DNA of 23,874 nucleotides from Opitutia bacterium UBA977 (GTDB lineage Bacteria > Verrucomicrobiota > Verrucomicrobiia > Opitutales > Coraliomargaritaceae): NCBI GenBank assembly GCA_002292345.1, contig DBBT01000119.1:18051-41924 (forward strand), read 5' to 3'. Both the position numbers and the translations under genes were made by a program. Below are positions 1-7,474 of the stretch, one piece after another (the first letter of the stretch is position 1; each line of letters begins with the position of its first letter). The notes beneath the pieces are model-generated. The model was not told the origin of the DNA, ran no database searches, and was given only the letters and a program-made list of their open reading frames with translations.

Positions 1-261
1 TTGGCGCGCAGCGATGACGAATTTGTTTATCTGCAATTCATTGATACTGGCTCAGGAATTTCAGAAGACGAGTTGTCGCGTATTTTACAGCCTTACTACA
101 CGACCAAGAAAGAAGGGCACGGGCTCGGTATGATGATCGTACAACGGATCATTCGCGACCACGGCGCCCAGCTCGGCATCGAATCACGTAAAGGGGAGGG
201 CACCGCGATTACACTGCAGTTCCCTCAGCAGCATCGGCGTACGCGGTTACTTGAGGTATAA
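1..261 (+). CDS. Sensor histidine kinase, C-terminal ATPase end (5' partial)
   Basis: Only the last 86 residues are in the window and the frame is open at base 1, so the gene begins upstream. The visible part is the end of a HATPase_c (GHKL) domain. It has a G1-type motif DTGSGIS at about residues 15-21, an F-box-like stretch PYYTTK at 31-36, and the G2 motif GHGLGM at 39-44, followed by the usual closing strand with GEGT and a short charged tail. Family knowledge: this domain binds ATP and phosphorylates a histidine in a two-component system. PYYTTK followed by GHGLGM resembles NtrB-type and PAS-linked kinases, but the sensing part is missing, so the signal cannot be inferred. TTG at base 1 is probably an internal codon, not the start. 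The stop is TAA at 259-261. Confidence 0.85.
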   Translation: MARSDDEFVYLQFIDTGSGISEDELSRILQPYYTTKKEGHGLGMMIVQRIIRDHGAQLGIESRKGEGTAITLQFPQQHRRTRLLEV

Positions 262-315
262 CAGTAACTTTGCTGAGAATTAAAACTGTGCTATCCGTAA
301 AGTCTTAGGTACTTT

Positions 316-329
316 AGAATTTAAATTCT
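316..329. promoter_or_regulatory. 14-bp perfect palindrome upstream of lipoprotein gene
   Basis: AGAATTTAAATTCT is its own reverse complement. It lies in the 113-base gap between the kinase stop and the lipoprotein start, about 45 bases before the ATG. It could be a dimeric regulator site or a weak hairpin ending the kinase transcript. It has no clean T-run and no clear -35/-10 pair nearby. The palindrome is seen; its function is unknown. Confidence 0.3.
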
Positions 330-374
330 GTCTTTGTTACTTTGATTCTTCTATTTCAACCCGATCCAAATAAT

Positions 375-1358
375 ATGATATATTCAATTTTTAAAAAAAT
401 AGCTCTTTGTGTTACTGCTGGTGCTTTACTGCTCACTGGCTGCGGAAAAAAAGCTGAAGAAGCGGCCGCCGTGACGATTCCTGATGCCCCGGATGCAGCA
501 ATTCAAACCGTTATTACCGAATTCACCAAAGGCAATGGCGCCATTCTTTGGCAGGCGATGCCAGCCAGCTACCAGAGCGATGTAAATACTTTGGCTCAGC
601 TTGCGGGCTCTAAAATCGACCCTGAAGTTTATGACAATAGCTTTGCGACCATCGCGCGTCTGGCCGAGATTGTTGAGCAGCAGCAGGCATTTATTTTGAA
701 TTCGTCTTTCATGGAAGATCGTTCGGCTGAAGAAATGGCTGAACTTGAAGCGGCGCTGCCTTTGATCGTCGATTTGGTTGAGATTATCACATCGAGTGAA
801 CTGGCTTCTACGAACGGCTTGCTGAATTTCAATGGGCAAGATTTTTTTAATACGACGGTGTCAAAATTTGTGCAATACGCCGAGACTCTTGGCCAGTTGA
901 CTGGTGACGAATCACTGCTTTCGGATTATATGGATGCGGTCGTATCGGTGGTTGAAGCAGATAATTTGCAGGCAACGTTGTTAACGACCGTGCCCGGACA
1001 AGAGCCAACCGAGCAAGTATTCACCAAGGTGGAGCAGCGTTGGGTGCCGTCTGAAATGGCGCGTAACTGGTCGGCTAAAATCGCTGAAGTGAAGGCAGAA
1101 TTCGACGCGACTTCGATCGAAGATATAGCCGCGCAGAAACCGCAAATTATGGGTGCCTTGGCAATGATCGACGGAGTCTTGGCGCAGATCGCAGCTGCGG
1201 AGAATCAAGAGCAATTCGATCAGAGCTTACAAGGTGCGATGATACCTCTCATGGGACTGGTGATGCTGAGCCAAGGAATGGGCGGTGGTGTCGATCCAAT
1301 CGCACCGATGCCGGAAGCTCCAATTGTTGCTCCGAGCAGCATTCCTGCGATCCAATAA
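375..1358 (+). CDS. Putative lipoprotein of unknown function
   Basis: I do not recognise a family. The frame is open from ATG 342, but ATG 375 is the better start because it places a classic lipoprotein signal at the N-terminus: KK at residues 7-8, a hydrophobic run, then lipobox L-T-G-C with Cys23. The product is 327 residues. After the signal comes a charged linker (GKKAEEAAA), then a mostly helical, acidic domain rich in Ala, Glu and Leu. The end is a Gly/Met/Pro-rich low-complexity tail (about the last 40 residues, with MGGG and repeated Pro-Ala pairs). It should be an envelope lipoprotein with a soluble periplasmic domain. It is not clearly linked to a neighbour: the kinase precedes it by 113 bases and hemA converges from the other side. 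No Shine-Dalgarno sequence is seen. Confidence 0.75.
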   Translation: MIYSIFKKIALCVTAGALLLTGCGKKAEEAAAVTIPDAPDAAIQTVITEFTKGNGAILWQAMPASYQSDVNTLAQLAGSKIDPEVYDNSFATIARLAEIVEQQQAFILNSSFMEDRSAEEMAELEAALPLIVDLVEIITSSELASTNGLLNFNGQDFFNTTVSKFVQYAETLGQLTGDESLLSDYMDAVVSVVEADNLQATLLTTVPGQEPTEQVFTKVEQRWVPSEMARNWSAKIAEVKAEFDATSIEDIAAQKPQIMGALAMIDGVLAQIAAAENQEQFDQSLQGAMIPLMGLVMLSQGMGGGVDPIAPMPEAPIVAPSSIPAIQ

Positions 1359-1426
1359 GCTGCTGTTTTATGAAAAGTGGTCGATCAAACGGCACTCGTT
1401 CAGAGTAAATCTTTGATTCAGCATTT

Positions 1427-1442
1427 AAGCACGATCGTGCTT
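1427..1442. terminator. 16-bp palindrome between convergent genes (possible terminator)
   Basis: AAGCACGATCGTGCTT is perfectly self-complementary. It lies 2 bases beyond the hemA stop, in the 86-base gap between the lipoprotein gene and hemA, which converge. It could fold in transcripts from either side, but neither flank has a strong U-run, so it may be only a weak terminator or a protein site. Confidence 0.4.
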
Positions 1443-1444
1443 CG

Positions 1445-2503
1445 TTAGCTTTCCAGCCTAGTCGCCATCAAAGTTCGGCGTCTAAGCTGGAGCCACAGGT
1501 TCCAGGCGTGGCTTTTCAAGATGGTGCGTGCGCGGTCAATCTCAGCTTTACGTTGCTCGAGGTTTTCGTTGGCGATGTTGGAAAGGTCGTCGAGATTGTA
1601 GAGGTAGGCGTTTTCTAGCTTGTTCACTGTCGAATCGATGTCGCGAGGCAGTGCCACATCAATTAGGAAGAAGGGGCGATCGGGGCGTTGCTTCAGCGCG
1701 GCCGCAAGCGTGTCACGATCTAGAATTAATCCAGGGGCCGCGGTTGAGCTGATGACGATGTCGAAGCGTTTGAGCTGAGCGGCGAAATCGCTTAGCTCAA
1801 TGGCGGCACCGCCCAGGCTGTGGGCGAGGGTATGGGAATTTTCGTAGGTGCGACTGGCGACGGTAATGTCCGCTACGCCACGGCTTTTAAGTGATTGAGC
1901 GGTCTTTTCCGCGACGTCGCCACTGCCGATCAGCAGTACGCGACTGTCGCGCAGGTGCCCAAAAATACGGTTAGCTAGATCAACCGCAACATTACCGATA
2001 CTGACTTGTCCACGAGTGATGCCCGTCTGAGTACGCGCGGCTTTCGCGGCTTGGAAGCTCTTTTCGAAGAGCCGGTTGAGGACGATACCGGTGCAGTTTG
2101 CTGCACGTGCGTCAGCATAAGCGTTCTTCATCTGGCCGAGGATATCTGTCTCACCAACGATTTGAGAGTCGAGGCCACTGGAGACTTCGAAGGCGTGTTG
2201 CAGCGCGTCGAGGTTGGTATGCCAAGAGGAGTGTGCGTCTAGCAGTTCACGGCTCACGCCGTTGCGTGCGCAGAGGTAATCTCGAACCGTGGCCTCGACG
2301 GTCGGGGTAGCGGAGAGGCCGTACACTTCAACACGGTTACAAGTATTGACGACGATACACTCGTGAATGTCATCTAGGGCGTGTAGCTCTTGTCGTAGAG
2401 CTGCGGCGTTCTCTGGTGTGAGAGCCATGCGCTCGCGTACTTCGAGCGGAGCTTGATGATGTGTGCAACCAAGCACAAAAAGTGACTGCAATACTTCGCT
2501 CAT
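1445..2503 (-). CDS. hemA: Glutamyl-tRNA reductase
   Basis: Reduces glutamyl-tRNA(Glu) with NADPH to glutamate-1-semialdehyde, the first committed step of C5-pathway tetrapyrrole synthesis. The catalytic region has NTCNRVEVY with nucleophile Cys55. The conserved stretch [17 protein letters not shown] lies around residues 110-126, with TD where many homologs have PQ. A Rossmann motif GSGDVAEK follows near 195, and the end of the catalytic part carries the AYLYNLDDL and ENLEQRK signatures. At 352 residues it is about 65 shorter than the E. coli enzyme; the missing part is the C-terminal dimerisation helix bundle. The DNA behind the stop shows no continuing frame, so this looks like a real short form rather than a frameshift. 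Its ATG overlaps the upstream ccsA-like stop (ATGA), indicating translational coupling in the heme cluster. Confidence 0.95.
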   Translation of the reverse strand: MSEVLQSLFVLGCTHHQAPLEVRERMALTPENAAALRQELHALDDIHECIVVNTCNRVEVYGLSATPTVEATVRDYLCARNGVSRELLDAHSSWHTNLDALQHAFEVSSGLDSQIVGETDILGQMKNAYADARAANCTGIVLNRLFEKSFQAAKAARTQTGITRGQVSIGNVAVDLANRIFGHLRDSRVLLIGSGDVAEKTAQSLKSRGVADITVASRTYENSHTLAHSLGGAAIELSDFAAQLKRFDIVISSTAAPGLILDRDTLAAALKQRPDRPFFLIDVALPRDIDSTVNKLENAYLYNLDDLSNIANENLEQRKAEIDRARTILKSHAWNLWLQLRRRTLMATRLES

Positions 2504-3360
2504 TCAGATGTCTTCTGAACTGCCGGGGCTTCGGTTGCGATCGTGTCGCGTGCAGATTGCACTGGCCAGAGAGAAGCGAGTGCGAAGATGAAGAGGCCAA
2601 TGGAAGCGATCGCATGGCGCCGGGTGGCGAGTCGTTTTTGTATCCGTAAAACGACGACAATGAGGTAGCCTGCCCAGACGAGGCATGTGACAGTCAATTT
2701 AAAGACGGGCACGCGCTCGGGGTGGTTGATCCAGAAGACTGCGCCGAAGATGAGAGCCGCGCTGAGTACCACAACTCCAGTAATGAGAAGACGTTTTGCC
2801 ATCAAGTCGAGTTGTTGAACCGAGAGCAGATATTGGTAAAGGCCTTTAAACTGTTTGTTCTTCAACCCGTGTTGTTGGATTAGAAACATCGCGGATACTA
2901 GCGCGACAATAGCGAACATCGCATAGCTGAAAATCGCCAGTGCCGCGTGTAGCTCAATCCATGGATTGCCGCCGAAAATACCAGGGGGGTAGGGGTGGTC
3001 CCAATTTGGAATCAGTAGTGCGGTGCCAGCGAGGAGCCCAGCGAGGCCTGCCGTGAAGAACCCTAGCAGGCGTAGCTTGAAGGCTGGGCCGATGAGGAAA
3101 TAGAGTAGCACCAGTGACCATGCGATAAATTGCGAAATTTCAAAGATGTTGCCGAGCGGGCAGCCTTTGATTTCTGCACCGCGTAAATTGAGCCCCAGCG
3201 TTTGAAAGAGGAAGCCCCCTATCAGTAAGGTAAACATCGCAGCCCGCGGGTAGGGCTTGCGAATGAGCAAGGATAGGACGCCAAATAGAAAGGCGCTCAA
3301 ATAAATTGAGGCGCCGATCGCAAGCGCTTCACGCGCAGAAATGACGATTTCTTCAAGCAT
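2500..3360 (-). CDS. CcsA/HemX-like cytochrome c assembly membrane protein
   Basis: A 286-residue protein with about eight hydrophobic membrane segments and the layout of the CcsA/CcmC/HemX family (cytochrome c assembly protein domain). Visible landmarks are a first helix pair at 12-55, [13 protein letters not shown] near 65-78, and [19 protein letters not shown] near 130-148. In the latter the His after IEL is a likely heme-contact residue. A late segment has [14 protein letters not shown]. The tryptophan-rich WWD motif of true heme exporters is not obvious, so the HemX type, which sits next to hemA in many bacteria and affects GluTR level, is the closer match. It follows hemH by 30 bases and overlaps hemA by 4, so it is almost certainly co-transcribed with both. 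The exact role, heme handling for cytochrome c or HemA control, cannot be decided from the sequence. Confidence 0.85.
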   Translation of the reverse strand: MLEEIVISAREALAIGASIYLSAFLFGVLSLLIRKPYPRAAMFTLLIGGFLFQTLGLNLRGAEIKGCPLGNIFEISQFIAWSLVLLYFLIGPAFKLRLLGFFTAGLAGLLAGTALLIPNWDHPYPPGIFGGNPWIELHAALAIFSYAMFAIVALVSAMFLIQQHGLKNKQFKGLYQYLLSVQQLDLMAKRLLITGVVVLSAALIFGAVFWINHPERVPVFKLTVTCLVWAGYLIVVVLRIQKRLATRRHAIASIGLFIFALASLWPVQSARDTIATEAPAVQKTSE

Positions 3361-3390
3361 TAGAGTGGTGCTGAGTCAAATGAAGTCTGC

Positions 3391-4464
3391 TTATCGTACG
3401 ACTTGTGCAGGCGGTGTGGCGTGGGCGGTCTCGTAGGCACCGTCCTGCCAAGCTTGGACTTTATTGCGCAAGAACTCGATGAATTTCGGGTGATCATTGA
3501 CGCAAGGGATTTGTTCCAGGTCTTCGCCGCCAGCTTCGATAAAGATATCTCGGCCTTCTTGGGCGATTTCTTCCAATGTTTCGAGACAGTCTGCGGTGAA
3601 GGCCGCACAGATGACTTTGACGCGCTTATTGCCGTCTTCGGCGAGTTGCTCGAGTGTTTGGTCGGTGTATGGGTTCAGCCATGGTTCACGGCCGAGACGT
3701 GATTGGAAGGTGATCATGTATTTTTCCTTAGGGATGCCCATTGCCGCGACGAATTTCTCGACTGTCATCGCGCACTGGTGACGGTAGCAAGTGGCATGTG
3801 CGGGGTGGCATGTATTGCAGCAATCTGGGGTGGTCATACAGTGATTGTGCGATGGGTCACCTTTCACTAGATGACGCTGCGGTATGCCGTGGAAGGAGAA
3901 TACCAGTTTGTCGAAGTTGCCGTCTTCGAGTGCTGGACGCGCGCTTTCGACGAGTGCGGCGATGTAATCTGGGTCTTGGTAAAATGGCGGAAGCAGCGTG
4001 GTCTTGAGGTCTGGCTTGAGCTTGCGCACCGACTCCATCATATGCACCACTGCGGTTTCATAGCTGGACATCGCGTAGTGCGGATACATCGGCACGATCA
4101 GCACATCGTCGACGCCTTGATCGAGCAGTTCTTGCAGCGCGCCCTCGGTGGAAGGTGAGCCATAGCGCATACCCAGTGCGATGGGCACATCAACTTGTTC
4201 TGATAAAGCTTTCTGCTGTGCCTTAGAAGTTAGGATGAGCGGGGAGCCGTCTTCGAGCCAGATCTGAGAGTAGGCTTCGGCTGATTGCTTCGGGCGATTG
4301 GGCAGGATCAGGCAGTTGACCAGAAACCAGCGAATAGCAAAGGGAGCATCGAGCACACGTTCGTCCATGAGGAACTCGCGCAGGTATTTTCGCACGTCGC
4401 TGACTTGAGTGGAATCGGGTGAGCCGAGGTTGAGTAGTATGACACCTTGTTTGGACATGCGCAT
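3391..4464 (-). CDS. hemH: Ferrochelatase with internal Cys-rich (Fe-S type) segment
   Basis: Inserts Fe2+ into a porphyrin in the last part of heme synthesis. The frame is open to a TTG at 4494, but ATG 4464 (or ATG 4458, [14 protein letters not shown]) matches the usual ferrochelatase start; 357 residues from 4464. Landmarks are LLNLGSPDS near the N-terminus, LEDGSPL, a metal/porphyrin site FSFHGIP with His192, and the C-terminal [14 protein letters not shown] with its conserved Glu. Directly after [11 protein letters not shown] is an insertion with six cysteines (C209, C215, C216, C219, C226, C231) ending in CYRHQC. Some bacterial ferrochelatases are known to carry a [2Fe-2S] cluster on internal cysteines, and this pattern fits that class; cluster binding is inferred. 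It lies between the YkgJ-like gene and the ccsA-like gene in the heme cluster. Confidence 0.95.
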   Translation of the reverse strand: MRMSKQGVILLNLGSPDSTQVSDVRKYLREFLMDERVLDAPFAIRWFLVNCLILPNRPKQSAEAYSQIWLEDGSPLILTSKAQQKALSEQVDVPIALGMRYGSPSTEGALQELLDQGVDDVLIVPMYPHYAMSSYETAVVHMMESVRKLKPDLKTTLLPPFYQDPDYIAALVESARPALEDGNFDKLVFSFHGIPQRHLVKGDPSHNHCMTTPDCCNTCHPAHATCYRHQCAMTVEKFVAAMGIPKEKYMITFQSRLGREPWLNPYTDQTLEQLAEDGNKRVKVICAAFTADCLETLEEIAQEGRDIFIEAGGEDLEQIPCVNDHPKFIEFLRNKVQAWQDGAYETAHATPPAQVVR

Positions 4465-4567
4465 AGAGAAGCGACTAGGTGGGGGATTTGTCAAACCGAA
4501 GCGTCAAAGAGATGCACTTCAAAGCCTAATTTGATCGCTATGAGTTACCAGTCTAATAGCGCCATTC

Positions 4568-4891
4568 TCACTGGTCATTTCCGCCGATCCCCTGCCGCCG
4601 CCGGGCTTCGATGCATTGGTCGCTGCCAGCTTCGAAGCGACGACATACTGTCGGGCGCGATTCATAAATACGGCATAATTCGTCTTCTTTGAGATACGGG
4701 CAACGGGTGTGAAACGGCAGTGGGAAGAGTTGGTAGGCTTTGTCCTCTGTATGAAAATACTCCGGCAACGCGCGAGCCTCATGCCGAATCGTGGGTTCGC
4801 GTATGGCATCCGCCTCGCTCGCAAAGATAGGAAAGCTCCGGCAGCAGGCGCCGCATTGGGTGCAATCGTATTTAGGTAGCAGTGCGCTCAT
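4568..4891 (-). CDS. YkgJ-family cysteine-cluster protein
   Basis: A 107-residue soluble protein with the signature of the zinc/iron-chelating YkgJ family. The N-terminal cluster is C10-x2-C13-x2-C16-C17 (DCTQCGACCRSF), with a second set further on (HTRCPYL, ELCRIYESRPTVCRRF, DQC). The pattern CRIYxxRPxxCRxF is typical of the family, which is thought to bind an Fe-S cluster or zinc; no reaction is established. It is the first gene of the leftward cluster, about 100 bases before hemH. A metal-binding protein next to ferrochelatase suggests a link to iron or Fe-S supply, but that is inference from position only. It is divergent from miaA. No Shine-Dalgarno sequence precedes the ATG. Confidence 0.85.
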   Translation of the reverse strand: MSALLPKYDCTQCGACCRSFPIFASEADAIREPTIRHEARALPEYFHTEDKAYQLFPLPFHTRCPYLKEDELCRIYESRPTVCRRFEAGSDQCIEARRRQGIGGNDQ

Positions 4892-4973
4892 CGTGTGCTA
4901 GAAGCTGAAGCGCACTGCTTTATTTGCCAAGAGTGATCGTAGGAGTGAATAAAAAGAAGTTGGAAGTCGAAGC

Positions 4974-4991
4974 TGAGCCTGCCATGGCTCA
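4974..4991 (+). promoter_or_regulatory. Hairpin abutting the miaA start codon
   Basis: TGAGCC and GGCTCA form a 6-bp stem with loop TGCCAT; the 3' arm ends one base before the ATG at 4992. The loop contains an out-of-frame ATG (4984). In mRNA this could mask the start or favour the second in-frame ATG at 5004. The hairpin is seen; any control is inferred. Confidence 0.3.
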
Positions 4992-5888
4992 ATGCAGAAT
5001 TTTATGACACAGACCTTACACATCATCACTGGGCCGACTGCAGTCGGCAAAACCGAGTACGCACTTTCTTACGCTGAGAAGCAAAATGCCGAGATCGTGT
5101 CGTGCGACGCGTCACTGGTTTATCGGGGCATGGATATTGGCACCGCCAAGCCTTCGCCAGCAGAAATCGCCCGTGTGCCGCATCACTTGATCGATTTGAA
5201 CGCGGTGGATCAGCCTTACGATATTGTTGCTTATGTGCGCGACGCTCAGGTGGCTGTGGCCGATATCTTTGCACGCGGCAAGTCGGTCGTGGTGGCAGGG
5301 GGCAGCGGATTTTATTTGAAGAGCTTTTTCGCGCCGGTGATTGATATTGTCGTGGTTTCCGATGCGATTCGTGCGCAGGTGGCTGCGCTCTATGCGGCTG
5401 ACGGTTTAGAGGGATTGGTTGCAGATCTGCGCCAACGTAGCCCCGAAGGGCTCGGCAACTTAGATGCGCTGAACCCTCGCCGCGTGCTCCGCGCGCTGGA
5501 GCGTTGTATTGCATCGGGCAAGTCTTTGCCTGACTTGCAGGCTGAGTTTGCTGCACGGCCTGAGCCGTATGCTGATTGCGAGAAACGATATATTTTGCTT
5601 GAGCGTGACGCCGAAAATTTGCGCCAACGCGTGGCTCGGCGTGTCGACCAAATGATACAGGCAGGCCTCATTGAAGAAGTGGAATGCCTGCGTGAGCTTG
5701 GTCTTGAAAATAACCCCAGCGCCGCTGCGGCGATTGGGTATCGCGAGACCTTATCGTATTTACGCGGTGAGATTCAGCGCAAAGCACTGGCTCCAGCGAT
5801 TGTGCAAAACACCAATCATTTGGTGAAAAAACAGGGCACTTGGTTTCGCACGCAGATTCGTAAGCCAGATGAGCTGATTACTTTCTAG
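4992..5888 (+). CDS. miaA: tRNA dimethylallyltransferase
   Basis: Transfers a dimethylallyl group to N6 of A37 in tRNAs reading UNN codons. The protein has 298 residues. It has a P-loop GPTAVGKT at 14-21, DIGTAKP at 48-54, GGSGFYLKSFF near 101-111, NPRRVLRALE near 157-166, and GYRETLSYLRG and KKQGTWFR near the end. Two normally strict positions differ. The usual Asp-Ser pair after beta-2 reads Asp39-Ala40 (SCDASLVY). The usual Thr-Arg near the C-terminus (ATRQ.AKRQ in E. coli) reads Thr274-Asn275 (NTNHLVKKQ). The rest of the fold looks intact, so it is probably active or only recently altered. ATG 4992 is the longest ATG start; ATG 5004 gives the more typical N-terminus. It is a single rightward gene between two leftward clusters. 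Confidence 0.93.
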   Translation: MQNFMTQTLHIITGPTAVGKTEYALSYAEKQNAEIVSCDASLVYRGMDIGTAKPSPAEIARVPHHLIDLNAVDQPYDIVAYVRDAQVAVADIFARGKSVVVAGGSGFYLKSFFAPVIDIVVVSDAIRAQVAALYAADGLEGLVADLRQRSPEGLGNLDALNPRRVLRALERCIASGKSLPDLQAEFAARPEPYADCEKRYILLERDAENLRQRVARRVDQMIQAGLIEEVECLRELGLENNPSAAAAIGYRETLSYLRGEIQRKALAPAIVQNTNHLVKKQGTWFRTQIRKPDELITF

Positions 5889-5893
5889 TCTTA

Positions 5894-5914
5894 CTGGAGC
5901 AAAGATTTGCTCAG
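5894..5914. terminator. Hairpin between convergent miaA and anti-sigma gene
   Basis: GAGCAAA (5897-5903) and TTTGCTC (5906-5912) are perfectly complementary, extended by CT/AG with one bulged G. It starts 6 bases after the miaA stop and lies 12 bases beyond the second in-frame stop of the leftward anti-sigma reading frame. No long T-run follows on either side, so any termination would be weak or factor-assisted. Confidence 0.4.
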
Positions 5915-5925
5915 TCGAGAGCTTA

Positions 5926-5991
5926 TTAATGGTCGTGACCACTGTGGTCGTCCGCAGCAGGTGTTGCCGTGGATTCGCTGACAGGTACGGT
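5926..5991 (-). other. In-frame post-stop extension of the anti-sigma gene (His/Asp-rich tail)
   Basis: Directly after the TAA of the anti-sigma-like gene (5992-5994), the same reading frame stays open for 21 codons to a second TAA at 5926-5928. The last residues read SESTATPAADDHSGHDH, a low-complexity Ala/Pro/Ser linker running into an Asp/His-rich end. That is typical of a real protein C-terminus and unlike random intergenic DNA. The simplest reading is that a nonsense change such as CAA to TAA cut a longer protein short. Stop readthrough, a sequencing error or coincidence are the alternatives. Confidence 0.45.
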
Positions 5992-6879
5992 TTAGATAAA
6001 ATCGGCAAGGTCCTCTTCTGTGCCTTGCGTCGTGAGAATGAAGACTTGTTCGCCTTCGGTCCATATTTTGAAGGCTTGTTCCTTGGCCTCAAAAACTTTG
6101 CTTTTCTGACCCTTGCAAGGGGTGCAGTCGTTGGGGACACGTGCCTTATCCACGGTGATCAAGTGATAGGCTTGGCCGTTTTTGAAGCAAATCATGCTCA
6201 GCTTGGTGCCATCGTAGTCGAAGGTGACGCAACCAATGGTGGTAAGCTGTTTGAGTTGCTGTGGGATATGAGCAGGGTTCGGCATCCCTGTGCTGGCGAG
6301 GTGACTTTGTAACTCGCCGACTTTTTCGCCGCGTTTGTCAAATTTCGAGCCGTTAAATTCGCTGATTTGTTGCGCGAGGAATTCGATCATATTCGGCACA
6401 CCTGCGGTGGCGATTATCGGCGTTGCCTCTGCAGCAGGTTGATCGCTGTTGGCCAGTTGCGTCGGCGCTTCGCTGCGAGGCACGACGAGGGCGACTCCGG
6501 CGAAGGCAAAGATTGCGGCAATTCCCATCCATGGACGGAACCCAGCGCGCTGGTCTGAGCGATTCGCGGGCTGCGGAAAACGGATGGTGTGGTGGTCTTG
6601 CTCCGCGCCTTCGGCTTTGTTGCCGATTAATAGCTGCGATTGGACGGCGTGGGCACGCATCCCGGCTAAAATGGTGGCTTTGAGATCGGCAGGTGGTTCG
6701 ACGCGGTTGAACTCCGCACTGATTTTGGTATCGAGCGCTTGTTGCTCTTCGAACCAGGCGCGCAGTTCGTCGTCTTGCTTGAGCAGCTCAAGTGCTTCGG
6801 CGATCAGTGGGTCGTTGCGGTCCTCACTGTTGTCGGGACGACAGAGCTGGAGAATATTTTGTGCTTCTTCACGGTCCAT
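5992..6879 (-). CDS. Membrane anti-sigma-factor-like protein
   Basis: A 295-residue protein encoded 3 bases after an ECF sigma gene, the usual place for its anti-sigma factor. The cytoplasmic N-terminus is acidic and helical (about 1-110, with LKQDDELRAWFEEQQALD), a layout common in sigma-binding domains, but no zinc HxxxCxxC motif is present. One membrane segment lies at about 118-133 (MGIAAIFAFAGVALVV). A Ser/Ala/Pro linker leads to an outer domain of about 135 residues with four cysteines: C217 (TIGC), C231 (SMICF) and the pair C252-x2-C255 (DCTPC). These could form disulfides or bind metal, so redox or metal sensing is possible but unproven. The frame continues past the stop into a His/Asp-rich tail, annotated separately. 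It converges with miaA. Confidence 0.7.
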   Translation of the reverse strand: MDREEAQNILQLCRPDNSEDRNDPLIAEALELLKQDDELRAWFEEQQALDTKISAEFNRVEPPADLKATILAGMRAHAVQSQLLIGNKAEGAEQDHHTIRFPQPANRSDQRAGFRPWMGIAAIFAFAGVALVVPRSEAPTQLANSDQPAAEATPIIATAGVPNMIEFLAQQISEFNGSKFDKRGEKVGELQSHLASTGMPNPAHIPQQLKQLTTIGCVTFDYDGTKLSMICFKNGQAYHLITVDKARVPNDCTPCKGQKSKVFEAKEQAFKIWTEGEQVFILTTQGTEEDLADFI

Positions 6880-6882
6880 AGC

Positions 6883-7407
6883 TTAAAGGGTGTTTGCCGA
6901 AGTTTCGGTCTCTTTGCGTTTGAAGATCTCGCGAAGCTGCGCTTTACCGCGAGAGAGGCGAGACATGATGGTGCCAATCGGCACATCAAGAATTTCGGCG
7001 ATTTCTTTATAAGAAAGATCTTTGAGATAGAACAGGGCGACTGGCTCGCGGTAAACGGCATCGACTTCTTCGAGGGCTTCGATGGCGAGATGACCGTCCA
7101 TGCTGCGGCGCACGTGGGGCTCCACCGACCCACCAATATTTTCGAGTATTTCGGGCTCGTAGCTATCGATACGGCCGTCTTTTCGACGGCGACGTAGAAA
7201 TTCGCGATAAAGAGTGGTGAAGAGCCAGGACTTAACCTTGGATTTATCCCGCAGCGAATCGCCTTTTTCAGCATATATGAAAAAGGTCTGTTGAGCTAAG
7301 TCGCTCGCCTCATGCTCGTTTTTGGCTAGACTGTAGCCGAAACGATAGAGCGGTTGGTAGTATGCACTCACTATTTCTTCGAAGTTCAAATTGGATTCTG
7401 TGGTCAT
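6883..7407 (-). CDS. ECF-type RNA polymerase sigma factor
   Basis: A 174-residue sigma-70 family protein with only regions 2 and 4, the ECF layout. Region 2 spans about 10-75: FEEIVSAYYQPLYRFGYSL, then the core-binding helix with EASDLAQQTFFIYAEK, and KSWLFTTLYREFLRRRRK, which would melt and read the -10 box. Region 4 spans about 110-163, with REPVALFYLKDLSYKEIAEIL and the recognition helix PIGTIMSRLSRGKAQLREIF. It directs RNA polymerase to a small gene set; the target is not identifiable here. The next gene, 3 bases downstream, is the likely membrane-bound inhibitor. The upstream gap to queA is only 67 bases; it contains a GGAAT...ATTCC inverted repeat (7414-7435), whose GGAAT half resembles an ECF -35 box, so self-activation is possible. 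Confidence 0.9.
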   Translation of the reverse strand: MTTESNLNFEEIVSAYYQPLYRFGYSLAKNEHEASDLAQQTFFIYAEKGDSLRDKSKVKSWLFTTLYREFLRRRRKDGRIDSYEPEILENIGGSVEPHVRRSMDGHLAIEALEEVDAVYREPVALFYLKDLSYKEIAEILDVPIGTIMSRLSRGKAQLREIFKRKETETSANTL

Positions 7408-7474
7408 GTGAGTGGAATCGATGGTCGCTTATTCCAAAAAAATGAAGCGGGTAAATTTGAGAGTCGTTGTCGGG

